Both the position numbers and the translations under genes were made by a program. From Physcomitrium patens (lineage: Eukaryota > Streptophyta > Bryopsida > Funariales > Funariaceae): a stretch of DNA of 64,000 bases. The stretch spans positions 8,117,176-8,181,175 of the forward strand of contig NC_037253.1 in assembly GCF_000002425.4 (NCBI RefSeq), written 5' to 3'. The notes beneath the pieces were generated by a model. The model ran no database searches. It saw only the letters and a program-made list of their open reading frames with translations, and was not told where the DNA came from. Position 1 is the first letter of the stretch; the number at the start of each line of letters is the position of its first letter. Shown here piece after piece: positions 10,293 to 19,840 of the stretch.

Positions 10293-10443
10293 TGTCGTAT
10301 TACGAGCTTTCCTGCTCGAGAACGCACTGGACGTTTGGCTATAGAAGATAGTATGGAGATTCACCAATATTCAAGGTAACTGAACATTAATAAAAGTCCC
10401 CTTTCTTTATATTTTCACGGCATACTCATATTACAACATGACA
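10293..10443 (-). repeat. Element E 3' LTR (151 bp)
   Basis: On the plus strand it runs from TGTCGTATTACGAGC to ACAACATGACA. It matches 16204-16354 at about 92%; almost all differences are transitions, as expected from deamination of methylated cytosine. A polypurine tract (AGAAGGGGTGGA on the minus strand) abuts it at 10444-10456. A TATA-like 'aaaatataaag' lies inside, near 10405-10420. Confidence 0.9.
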
Positions 10444-10479
10444 TCCACCCCTTCTGAACCTGTGCATCCTCCGGTATGC

Positions 10480-12206
10480 ACCAATTTATCCAATTGTTGT
10501 TTGATTTAGAATATATTCTCTACATCTTTGTCAAGTTCGTCTTTGTCACCTTCATTATCCAAATCACTTTCATCTTCTTGCTGCGAAATCTCTATACCTT
10601 CATTAAGGTCTTCCATATTCATCTCCGCGTGTCTTTGTTTAAATATTTTTATTCGCTTCTCTATAATTGGTATTTTCAATTTTGTACCATCTAACTCCCA
10701 TAATGAGTAAGTCGCATTATTATGAACAGTTGTTACTTCATATGGTCCAAATCAACGTTTTGAAAATTTCCGCAAAGTACTATGTTGATTATCCAGACTA
10801 TTGTCATAAATAAGTACCCAGTCACCTTCCTCGATTGCTTTAGGTCTCAATCGATGTTGCTTATCAAATTGCGCCTTGTTTTGTAACCTTGCGCTTTTTA
10901 ACCTTTCCAATGCTATCTGCACATCTTTCGATCTTTACTCCAATTGTCGAATCCTAATAGCCAGAAGTTCTTTTCTTGTCAATCCATCTTCCTATGGTAG
11001 CATACTCCAAGTAAATACCTTTTCTTCAATCGGCATAATTGATTTTCGACCTGTCATAAGTTCTACTGGCATATATCCTATCACCAAACTATGTGTTGTT
11101 CGATCAGCCTATAATGCAAATGACAAAAGCCGTGGCCACTCTTTAACCTTCCCATTACAAGCTTTAACTAATGCTTTTACAATCGGTGGGTGACCTCGTT
11201 CGCTTTTTGCATTCCCTTCCGGATTATAAGCAGTAGTCAGTGATAGTTTAACTCCACATCTTTCAAAGAACTTATGAACTTCTTGTGCATTTAATTCTCC
11301 ATGATCTGCAGTGATTTTTCCTATGCATCCGTAGCGACAAACGACATCTTCAAGCAAAAACCTACAAATCCCCTCTGTAGATTTTGTCCTCAATGCTCTT
11401 CCTTCTACTTCATTTGATAAATCTTCACAAGCTAAAACCAAATATCTCATCTGCCATAACCCAACCGACATAATAACCAAATCAACAACCCATTTAAAAT
11501 GAATAGCCAGAGGATACGTACGATGAAGACCATCTTGATGTCGGATATTAGAATACAATTGACAGATTTCACATGACTCTACAAATGAGAGCACATCTCG
11601 ATACATATTTTTCCACCAATATCGTTCCTTAAGTTTAGCAAAAGTAGCCCAGATTCCTCTATGCCCTGCCCATAAACTATCATGAAACTCCTTTAATAAT
11701 TTTAGTTTTTCTTCCTTTTTGCTTATCACTCGTTGTGGCATCTCAATTCCTTTCTTCGGTCTCTTCCATAAAAATCCATCTCGAAGCAAAAATCCATATG
11801 CTTTTTTTCTTATTTGTTTGAATTTTTCTATAGACCAATTCTCCTGCTTAGTCAAGGTATTCAAGTAATGACCAATATCCAATAATTCTCCTTCATAAGA
11901 TTCTTCAAGAAATAGCTTTTCTTCTCTGTTGAGATTTGATATTGAATAGAATTTCAATCCGACGTCATCAATGTCTTTAACCATTTCGTCCTCCCTCTTG
12001 TATCTTGCTCGAGATAGCATGTCTGCTACTAAATTGTCCTTCCTAATAACATGCTTAAATTCCGAATTTAGTGACTTAATATAAGTAATCCATCTCAACA
12101 TTGCAATATTTGGCATTGAATAATTAGTAATCGTTCCAACCAATCGCAAGTAATCTGTTTCAATTACTACTACTGCCCCAATCAAATAGTCCTTTTCAGC
12201 TTTCAT
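10480..12206 (-). pseudogene. Element E integrase and RNase H C-terminus
   Basis: Read right to left. 12206-11990 is the RNase H end (KHVIRKDNLVADMLSRA). 11700-11530 is an H2C2 finger (HDSLWAGHRG ... CEICQLYSN). The catalytic core is 11500-11200: VVDLVIMSVG (first Asp), KITADHGELNAQEVHKFF (second Asp), YNPEGNAKSERGHPPIVKALVKAC (Glu). 11109-10700 continues with in-frame stops (LVIGYMPVELM..., then FGPYEVTTVHNNATYSL near 10760-10700). No chromodomain follows. 11109-12206 alone is a 365-codon open frame, long for this window. The 'GHPPIVKALVKAC' style is one I associate with fungal gypsy integrases. Confidence 0.88.
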
Positions 12207-14130
12207 AACCGAAACGACTCCCCAAAGTTCTCTTTTGACTTACGAATATGCACGCTGACAAATACTTAAAACTTTAGCCCCAAATCGAACTGCAAATCTA
12301 CTCCCATTTGAATCATCTTGACCCACAGCCCATCCAATGGCAATTGGACTAGCGTCCACAGTAAGAATCACTGCTCTATTGCACTTATAATCAACCTTCC
12401 TCAATATTGGAGGTGACATCAATAATTTCTTCAATCTTTACATTGCCTGAATATGCCTTTCTTTCCATTTAAATTGGTAGCCCTTGCGTAACAGTTCATA
12501 TAATGGATCCACTATGTGAGCATAATGAGGGATCTAGATTCAATAAAATACACATGCACCTAAAAACCTGCGAACCTCTGTTAAAGAATCACAATCCTCT
12601 TTCATCCTTCCAATTGCATCAACTTTAGTCGGATCTGGTTTTCTTCCGTAAGATCTTAATAAATGTCCAAAAATCACAACCTCTCGTACTCCAAATACGG
12701 ACTTCATACCCGATAATGTAAGATGAACTTCTCCAAGCCGAGTTAAAATCTTTTCACAATCTTCTATATGATCAATAACTTATTTGCGACACCCCCTCGT
12801 ATCTAAAGTTTCATCCTTGTCTCCTTCTCTGCACCCTTTTATAGGAACATCATCCAAAAAAGGCATAGTCTTTTTCGGAATAAAATCTCTCAATACCTTA
12901 TTCATCCCATTCATCATATGCGCAACTGAGTTGGTCGCGCTTTGAAAAAGAGAGCACATTCTAACCAATCCAAGTGGTGTTCTCATCGTTGTCATATCTC
13001 TACTTCCTTCGGCAAATTGAAATTGATCATAACCTGAATACAAGTCATCCATTGAATAGATCGCCCTTCCAGCAAATGCCTCAGCAAATTCATCCATAAT
13101 AGGTCCAATTCCTGCATTCTTGATAGTTACAGCATTCACTGGTTGCATATCTTAAATATACCATAGTGATCCATTCTTCTTAGGTACCGTAAACCATCGA
13201 CTAGAATACGGCACAAATGAAGGTTCCAATATTTTCATCTTTATCTTTTCTTTTAATAGTTCTACCAATTTAGGTAAATGTGCCCTCGGTACTGGAATCG
13301 GTCTTAGATTCCAAGGTACATGCGGTACAATGAAGATAACCATAGGTGTTATAATATTTGAATCCACACACCCAATTTCATGAGATTCGAAGGCAAACGA
13401 TCTACCTTGTTTAACCAACATCTTTTTGAAGCAAGTAATTTCCTCCGGCAATAAAGAACTATCAGAACCAATCTTTAATTCTTCAAAAGTCTCTTTAGTA
13501 AACTGATGTCCAATACTCATTGGATCTCTTAAACTTGCTTCTTTTGATACTTCTCCCATTTGTTCTTTAGAATCCTCTGGTAATGGTCCGGCAACAAGCT
13601 TTACCTTCTTATCTGCCGTTTTATATCTCGTCTCTACTGTGACTTCTGGTGCTTGAAAAGATTCCAGCATGGTATAAACCTCTCTTGAATGAATCTCAAC
13701 AATCTTATCATTATCCCTTAACCCAATAGATGTAATTAATTCCAATGAATCTTCCAGTCCATTTTCTTCATAAATACCTAAAATCCTCTCATCATCTTGC
13801 AATGTACCTAACTTGTGTAATTCTCCTTCAATATTATATAATCTTTTTCTTTCTTTTCTTTTAAAATCATCAACTTTCTATACATAATATTTCCATTCTT
13901 CAAAATACCAATAAAACTCGCATCAAAGGCACCTTCATCTCGCGAGAGTACCTCCTCTTTTGTACCTCCATAATCTCGCTTTACAGTGGTACCTCCTCAA
14001 AATCCTTAAATCCTTCAACAATCTTTGGCAATGGTTTCTCCCTCAACTTATCTCGATTCCGTTCATGGTTAGGAGGTATTGTTAGAAATTAAACAGCTTT
14101 CCTTTCATCTTTGCTAGGTATCCTTGCATA
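12207..14130 (-). pseudogene. Element E reverse transcriptase and RNase H N-terminus
   Basis: One frame with few stops. 13802-13152 covers the protease-RT linker and RT fingers (VPWNLRPIPVPRAHLPKLVELLKEKI, SSRWFTVPKKNGS). After a stop at about 13150 it continues 13148-12780: DDLYSGYDQFQ (first catalytic Asp), TMRTPLGLVRM, and TMPFLDDVPIKGC with FLDD in place of YLDD near 12850. 12780-12440 is thumb and connection with a stop. 12434-12240 starts RNase H (AVILTVDASPIAIGW, catalytic Asp). Catalytic residues survive. The FLDDVPIKGC form differs clearly from A, B and C. Confidence 0.88.
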
Positions 14131-14470
14131 AGCAGAACCATCGTCAAATACTTTTGTTTCCATCCGTATTGCTGTAATATAAGGTTGTCCTAAAATCAAC
14201 GGATAAGACGTTGTATCTTGAACAAAGAAATGTTGCTCCGTCGCAACATCCCCAATCCAAATTTTGACATTTGGACAAGCTCCATATAATTCGCCCCGTG
14301 TGTTATTAGTTGCTCATATTGCTCATCCATGTTCCATATCAATTGGCCATTTTTGCTTCTTATAAAGATCTTTAGACATGAGATGTATTTCAGAACCATG
14401 GTCGACTAAAGCAACAATTGGTTCTTCTATATCTCTTACTTTCACCAATACCTCAGTAGTTGCCCTTGCT
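14131..14470 (-). pseudogene. Element E aspartic protease
   Basis: On the minus strand, around 14409-14370, the frame reads ALVDHGSEIHLMSKDLY, a retropepsin-type active site with D-H-G in place of D-S/T-G, followed by WPIDMEHG, NNTRGELYGACPNVKIWIG and LILGQPYITAIRMETKVFDDGS near 14190-14130. The D-H-G-S-E form with 'LILGQPYI' is a coherent family style, so the His is probably not a mutation. Stops at about 14310 and 14090 break the frame. Confidence 0.75.
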
Positions 14471-16133
14471 CAATGCTTTCGAGTATAATGGCTCAAGGTT
14501 TCCATTTTCTTATCAGTATAATCAGCGTTCAATATACGTTCTTTCAACACCCCTTTCAAATTTGTTGCCGCTTCAATATCAAAAAGTAGCTTATAAGCAA
14601 ATGATTTGCTCTTATCTTTTGTCTCCCTTGTTTTTTCTTCCAATGATGCTTAGTTATCCTTTACAAGCAATTCTTGTGAAGCTGCCTCCCGAGCCTTGTC
14701 TCCTCGAGTTTGCCTCTTAGAAGGATTCCCTTCTCTAGTATCATCAAAATTTCCTCGTCTCTTTTCTTCCATCAAAGCTTCATGTTGGCTCTTAGCAATA
14801 TATGCATGAACTGAAAGAGACTCAACAGAATCCTTCCAACCTGTTGCACCTCATATTGTAGCTGCAGTCCTCAATAACGCTTCTCAAGGTAATTTCCCTT
14901 CTTGTATTGTAGAAATAGTAGAAGCCTAAAACTCACTAGTTTCCGTACTTTCACGAATTTCATCATCTACTCTAGCACCATAACTTGTACTTTCTCATGC
15001 TGTTGTTTCATGCTCTTTTAGGTAATCTTGAACCAATGCTCTCATTCCTCCCTTGCCAAAATTGGTTTGAAAAAGATCCTCCCTATCTTTTAATGCTATC
15101 TTTCCATCTTTCCAGCAAACAATTCTTTGCCATATCATATTATTAAATTCATTGCAATCTTTTTTAGTGTGTGAAGCATCATCACACCAAATGCATCTTT
15201 GTACATATCTTTGCTTCGAAACATTCTTCAAATTATTTATAGAAGTATTCTCTTCAAATCTTGCTAATTTCATTTGAAGATCTCGCATTCCTCGTATAAT
15301 TTCTTCCATCCCCTTTCTGCTTTCTTTGATAAGGATGTTGAAGGTTGAACTGTAGGCATTGTTGGTGGTGTTGTATGTACTAGAGCTTTGGGTGCTTGTA
15401 CTGTTTTTGGAATATTACTCCTATCCTTCCTCTTTTCTCTTTTTGTAAGCAATCCCACCGCATCTTCAACGTTCTTCCACTTTGTTGTCAATCCTTCATC
15501 TTCTTCTTTGTCTTCAAGAAAGAGTTCTAATTTTCTTTGCAATTCTCTATCAGCAGCTTGAAGAAATAGATCAACTTTATTCGGCTCCAATGTCAACTTT
15601 TCTACCTTCGATAATTGAGAGTACTGCCTCTCAAATTCTCTTAGTAGCTCTGTTGCTTGCAAATTCTTATTAGGCCGTTCAATCCATTCCAGAAACAACT
15701 TCTTAGTAACGTGATCACCATCTTTTTAGAAATATTCGTCTTTCAATGCATGTAAAAAAACCTCCCATGAATTTCCATAACGATCCGTAATCGATGTAAT
15801 ATGGTCTCTTATTTCCGGTATCATGGCAAGTCCAAATAATTCAACCATTTTCTTCTCAGAAATCTGATTTAATTCCATTTCACGAACATAACATCTTAAA
15901 TACCTTGAAATATTCCTTCCATCAAATTGATCAATTTTATTGACCACTGCTTGCAATGCTTTGGTTGCCAAAGCTTCCTTTCGATCATTGCTTTGCTGTT
16001 GCTACATTGATAATGAGAAGGCTTGAAACATACTAGCAATAGACGGATCCATGTGCATACCTTGACCTTTAGAAGAATCCCTACCAGAAATTCTTCCCAA
16101 AGATCCTTCAAAATTTTTATTTTCATTTTCCAT
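14471..16133 (-). pseudogene. Element E gag
   Basis: Starts at the minus-strand ATG at 16133, about 70 bp inside the 5' LTR. In frame with stops to 15270 (one stop near 16005, another near 15725), then a single-base shift near 15300 puts the rest (15309-14995) in another frame. The capsid-like region reads KIDQFDGRNISRYLRCYVREME, then LREFERQYSQLSKVEKLTLEP. A complete zinc knuckle, CIWCDDASHTKKDC (C-x2-C-x4-H-x4-C), lies near 15190-15140. 14990-14470 is a gag-protease linker. Structural protein, now broken by the shift and stops. Confidence 0.82.
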
Positions 16134-16183
16134 AAAATAAAAATAAAATCAAACAAAATCCAATACCTTCCACCTCAAGCTTT

Positions 16184-16199
16184 CACATCAGGTTCACCA
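16184..16199 (-). promoter_or_regulatory. Element E candidate primer-binding site
   Basis: On the minus strand, TGGTGAACCTGATGTG begins four bases inside the 5' LTR. TGG complements the CCA end of a tRNA, so this is the expected place and form, but I cannot name the tRNA. It is not complementary to the E LTR, so E does not share the self-priming layout of A and C. Confidence 0.5.
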
Positions 16200-16203
16200 C
16201 TTA

Positions 16204-16354
16204 TATCGTATTACGTGCTTTCCTGCTCGAGAACGCGCCGGGCATTTGGCTGTAGAAGATAGTATGGAAATTCGCCAATATTCAAGGTAACTGAACATTA
16301 ATAAAAGTCCCCTTTCTTTATATTTTCACGGCATACTCGTGTTACAACACGACA
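16204..16354 (-). repeat. Element E 5' LTR (151 bp)
   Basis: Partner of 10293-10443. On the plus strand it runs from TATCGTATTACGTGC (second base changed from G) to ACAACACGACA. Unusually short for a gypsy element of this size; the LTR must hold promoter and end signals in 151 bp. Confidence 0.9.
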
Positions 16355-16358
16355 CTGT

Positions 16359-16427
16359 TGGCTTCAAGGACCGATGAACCACTTGCCTCGTGAACAACAG
16401 TTGGAGTTTATAGGAGACGTTATGTGA
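16359..16427 (+). pseudogene. Element A ORF3, 3' part
   Basis: Continuation of 10119-10292 after removal of element E: WLQGPMNHLPREQQLEFIGD-V-M then TGA at 16425. It reads without a stop in the joined frame. About 80 bp separate it from the polypurine tract and 3' LTR, so it is the last coding part of A. Confidence 0.55.
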
Positions 16428-16490
16428 CAAATCTTCATTTTTTTGTGTTGATACTGATTAACAACAATATTGCTTCTCAGAGACTTCGAA

Positions 16491-16507
16491 GCTAAAGGAG
16501 GGCGTGA
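16491..16507 (+). promoter_or_regulatory. Element A polypurine tract
   Basis: CTAAAGGAGGGCGTGA directly before the 3' LTR (starts TGTTAGGG at 16508). This is the position from which plus-strand DNA synthesis is primed. Comparable purine runs precede the C LTRs (AGAAGAGGGAGTAA at about 48928-48941). Confidence 0.75.
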
Positions 16508-17044
16508 TGTTAGGGACATAGTACTTAGAACAATCTAGAGACAAGTTTCTAGAACCTTCTAGAAGTAAGTCTCTGGAACCTTCTAGAAGCTTTCTAGTTA
16601 ATGGAAGTTGCTTGAGAAGCTTTCGAGTTGGTGGAAGTTGCTTCACAAGCTTCTTAGTTGATGGAAGTTATTTGAGAAGCTTTCTAGTTGGTGGAAGTTG
16701 TTTGAGAAGCTTCCTAGTTGGTGGAAGTTACTTGAGAAGCTTCTTAGTTGGTAGAAGTTGCTTAAGAAGCTTCCTAATTGGTAGAAGTTGCTTAAAAAGC
16801 TTCCTAGTTGGTGGAAGTTGCTTGAGAAGCTTTTTAGTTGGTGGAAGTCGCTTAAGAAGCTTCCTAAATAGGAGTATATATTAGAATCGAGGCTGAAGAG
16901 TTCTTCAGTCTCGACAACACATCTCTTGGAGCTCTAGCTCACCTCTCTGGTGTTATTCTTATATTCATCTGATTAATCTAGTTCTTGTCAGTTCTTCTTG
17001 AACTTCTTGTTAGATCTTGAGCCTATATTTCTGTGTCCGTGACA
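16508..17044 (+). repeat. Element A 3' LTR
   Basis: 537 bp, TGTTAGGGACATAG to TGTCCGTGACA. Better preserved than the 5' LTR: heat-shock array at 16547-16564, nine 30-bp repeats to about 16872, TATATATTA at 16875, and AGTCTCGACAA at 16907-16917, the predicted RNA start and self-primer. Followed by the CGTTG target duplication at 17045-17049. Confidence 0.92.
16875..16917 (+). promoter_or_regulatory. Element A core promoter and self-primer
   Basis: TATATATTA starts at 16875; 32 bp later AGTCTCGACAA (16907-16917) begins. A plant TATA box places the start site about 30 bp downstream, so these 11 bases should be the RNA 5' end. They pair perfectly with the primer site at 5122-5132. In the 5' LTR the same site reads AATCTCAACAA, two G-to-A changes, fitting decay after insertion. 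Confidence 0.75.
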
Positions 17045-17047
17045 CGT

Positions 17048-18381
17048 TGTCGTGTGACGTGTTTTTCAATCTGGGAATACACCGGGTATCTAGCTATAGA
17101 GAGTTTAGGTTTCCTTTGCATATAATGCCTTAGCTCCCAAAAAAAAAGCTCTTTGTTTTGTATAAAAACTCAAAATATATTAAAATTCTTCAAAATATAT
17201 TTCTTCCCGCCAAAGATTTTTTTACATCAGACTTTGAAAATTCATATATGTTGATCCAACCGTTCACTTTGTTTCAAATTTCTATCTAAGTTAGATGCTA
17301 TACTTAACTTGTACCACAAATAAATTGAACCGTACATCTATCACCGATCGTTCGGCATCTAAGAAACCCTAGCAGGTGCACAAAACCCTAACTTACAAGC
17401 ACCCGAAAACTATTTTCCTTATATCTCTTAAATCCAAGCTCCAAATCACACAAAACTTATAAAGAAAGCTTTATAACAAGGTTACACACAATCTTGGCAA
17501 TTTTGAGCTAAAACCTCATCAAATTGTCTAAGATATAGCTCAAATCACAAGCACAAGTAATTCGGGCTACTTACTACCCTTAGATATCAAGCGCTGACTT
17601 CAACTGCCAATATCTCCTTTATAAAAGCTTGGAATTCGATTAACAGTATGCACAAACTGTAGCCGAAAAAGTGCTATCTTCAAATCCGGTCGCCGATCCT
17701 CGTTTGCTGTCCGTACGCGTGCGGTATGCTCAAAAGAGTGACAGTACGTCGAAAACTTACACCTTAACTTTGAGCGCCTATAACTTCTTCATATAAACCC
17801 CAAATGACACAAATTTTGCACCAAAACCATATCCATAAACCTAAACCTTCTGACCCTAACCTCAAAAACTCGAATGGCCTCGAAAAACTAACCCTAATCC
17901 CTAATATGGCCTCGGACAGCCTCCTCAAAGCCCATTGGTCATGATTTTTGACCAATAGGAATGGAGATTTTTATTTTTCATCTCCATTCATCTATATTGG
18001 TGCCCTAATTCCTCCCTTTGCTACCAAAATCCTTCTTCAATCCTTTTTCTTATAAGATTTATATAATGGATGCTCTAAACACCAAATAAAAGAACCAAAA
18101 TAAATTTTCAAATGTCACCAATGTCTAACAAAGGTGACTCTAAATATTTAGAAGTTACTATCAACCAAAACCAATCTTAAAAAGCCACTATGAAAAGAAA
18201 TTAAAGTTATAAAAATTCTATAGTAATCTTTTTAAACAACCTCTTCTCAAAGTAATAATCAAATTATATCCTACAACCAACTAAAATCTACTAACATGGC
18301 TCTTACCATGTTACTTAATAAATTATATATTAAGTACATAATTACATTATTTTCATATAGTAGCCAAACCACAACACGACA
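17048..18381 (-). mobile_element. Family D solo LTR, copy D2
   Basis: 1,334 bp, TGTCGTGTGACG...CCACAACACGACA on the plus strand, flanked by ACGT: after it at 18382-18385, before it at 4547-4550, because element A later inserted within the left target site and first two bases of D2. It splits the RT codons of the minus-strand B element. There is no coding sequence. It carries several AACCCTA telobox-type motifs (near 17365, 17383, 17851 and 17889). Strand is inferred from sharing its terminal bases with the E LTR. Confidence 0.85.
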
Positions 18382-18872
18382 ACGTTGCATAATCCAAAAG
18401 GCATCATGCGATAAGCAAATGTGTCCCAATCCATAGTAAAGATCTTCTTAAGCTGGTCTTCTGCTGCAATTTGAACTTCATTATATTTGAAAAAATCCAT
18501 CGAGGAACGAATAACATTCATGACCGGCTACGGCATCCAATATACTATCTGTGAAAGGCAACGGAAAGTAATCTTTCTTGGTGGCTACATTAAGTTCCGG
18601 AAATCCTAACAAATGCAGATTTTTTCATTCTTTTTCGGCACCATGACGATTGGAGAAACCCACTTCCTATTCAGTACCGAGTAAATAAAACCAACTGCAA
18701 GAAGCTTGTCCAATTCCTCCTTCACCATGAAAGAATATTTAGAATTGAGGTGATGTTGCCTTTGCCATACCGATTTAGCGTTCTCTTCTAAAATGATACG
18801 ATGCTTACATATGTGAGCGGAAATACCTTTTAAATCAGCATAAGTCCAAGCAAAAGCGGACTTATGATGCAA
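18382..18872 (-). pseudogene. Family B reverse transcriptase N-terminal half
   Basis: Read right to left: KYSFMVKEELDKLLAVGFIY..NRKWVSPIVMVPKKNEKICIC (RT fingers) in the open part 18606-18872, then, with stops, the palm region ending FAYRMMPFGLCN at 18382. It continues at 4552 (VPATF...) on the other side of D2 and element A. Same enzyme as 38278-38820 on the plus strand. A run of A bases near 18870 breaks the junction with the upstream frame. Confidence 0.85.
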
Positions 18873-18878
18873 AAAAAA

Positions 18879-19613
18879 TTATGTCCAACAGGTCAACTCA
18901 TGGTCCTTACTATCTTCATAGACCTTAATTGTCCAAGGCTCTGCTATGGTCATCAAGTTAATAGTTTGACATAAAGGTGCAACGGTAATGTTTTGTTTCA
19001 ACCCCCGCACTGGTTGAAAATTAGTCGATAAGTCCGACATGTACAAAGTACTAAATCCTGTGTCCAAGGCACTAATATGGTGCACATCATACTTGGTCAT
19101 CCAATCAATACTTACATAATCAGAGCTTTTCAAATACATCGGGTATATCAAGTATTCCTTCGGACTTCCACATTCGTACACCACTCCAGGGTGTTGCGCT
19201 GCCTCTACAAGCGCCTCCGTAATTGATGCGACTACATCATCATTGGAGTTAAGCTCATTGTCTGACATCAATTCAGATGCTGGCAATTGAGATTCCCCGT
19301 GATAGTGTATTAGGTACATTTGTAATACTATTTTGTCTTTGCCTTTGCCAATTATCAAAGTACCCCAACCCCAATTGTTCTTGGCCTTTATTTGATAAAG
19401 CCAAGGTCGTCCCAATAAAATTAGATACAATAAAGTCAAATGTTGTAGCCAAAAGCCGATATAATCGATTTTATATGCTATACCAATAATTTTGAATTGA
19501 ACACTCCGTAAAATATCCATTGGTTTAACTCGGCTATAATCTATCATCTGTAATATCAATGTCATGGATACTAAGTGTTCCAAATCTAAAGCATCCATTG
19601 TATCAGCGTTCAT
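18879..19613 (-). pseudogene. Family B aspartic protease region
   Basis: A 244-codon open frame, the longest intact piece of B here. The true active site starts just upstream: 19640-19600 reads VDGGSNVNLMNADTMDALDL, with D-G-G-S as catalytic loop (a TAA precedes it). ILLGRPWLYQIKAKNNWGWGTL follows near residue 70, the ILG(R)PWL block typical of Tat/Athila proteases. The rest is the linker to RT. The plus-strand copy at 37440-37900 aligns through the same blocks but has N-G-G-S. Confidence 0.85.
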
Positions 19614-19840
19614 TAAATTGACGTTGGAACCACCATCTACTTAAATGCCTGAGATCATAATACCGTCAATCGAAACATTGATGGTTGGTGCACTTGGGTC
19701 AAGGTTCAAACTGACTTCACTAACTTCTTTATTATGTTGCCTATGCTATGTTAATGATGAATTCAATATAGAACAGTACTTTGGTGTGACCGCTAAAAGT
19801 TGCTTCATAGAAAAAGAAGGCTAAATAGCATCCAGATCCT

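Larger units (their letters stand above)
10293..16354 (-). mobile_element. Element E: gypsy retrotransposon with 151-bp LTRs, nested in A
   Basis: A 6.06-kb element on the minus strand. Both LTRs are 151 bp: 10293-10443 (3') and 16204-16354 (5'), with about 12 differences, 11 of them transitions. Read on its own strand, the LTR opens TGTCGTGTTGTAAC and closes TAATACGACA. Flanks CCGT (10289-10292) and CTGT (16355-16358) are a 4-bp target duplication with one change, and joining them restores an open ORF3 of A. Order: gag, protease, RT, RNase H, integrase, no chromodomain. The pol frame is continuous from about 14400 to 10600 with only a handful of stops, so E is younger than A, B and C. Confidence 0.92.
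4553..17044 (+). mobile_element. Chromovirus element A (Ty3/gypsy, Tcn1-like), complete but dead
   Basis: Full element: LTRs 4553-5119 and 16508-17044 (both TGTTAGGGACATAG...GTGACA or ATGACA), perfect 5-bp target duplication, self-priming-type primer site, gag, aspartic protease, RT, RNase H, integrase with chromodomain, ORF3 and polypurine tract. Element E is nested inside (10293-16354); without it the element is about 6.4 kb. The polyprotein carries many in-frame stops, mostly explainable as C-to-T or G-to-A changes from Gln, Arg or Trp codons. The fused chromodomain marks it as a chromovirus. The Tcn1-like placement, a clade reported in fungi and early land plants, is my inference from the protein style. 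Confidence 0.9.

Noticed and set aside
14196..14399. 67-codon minus-strand open frame
   Set aside because: It overlaps the element E protease in another frame; the protease frame carries the recognisable motifs.
17048..18381. D as a DNA transposon with terminal inverted repeats (TGTCGTGT/ACACGACA)
   Set aside because: TG...CA ends, 4-bp duplications, solo occurrence and sharing of termini with the E LTR fit an LTR better; the inverted ends are no longer than LTRs usually have.
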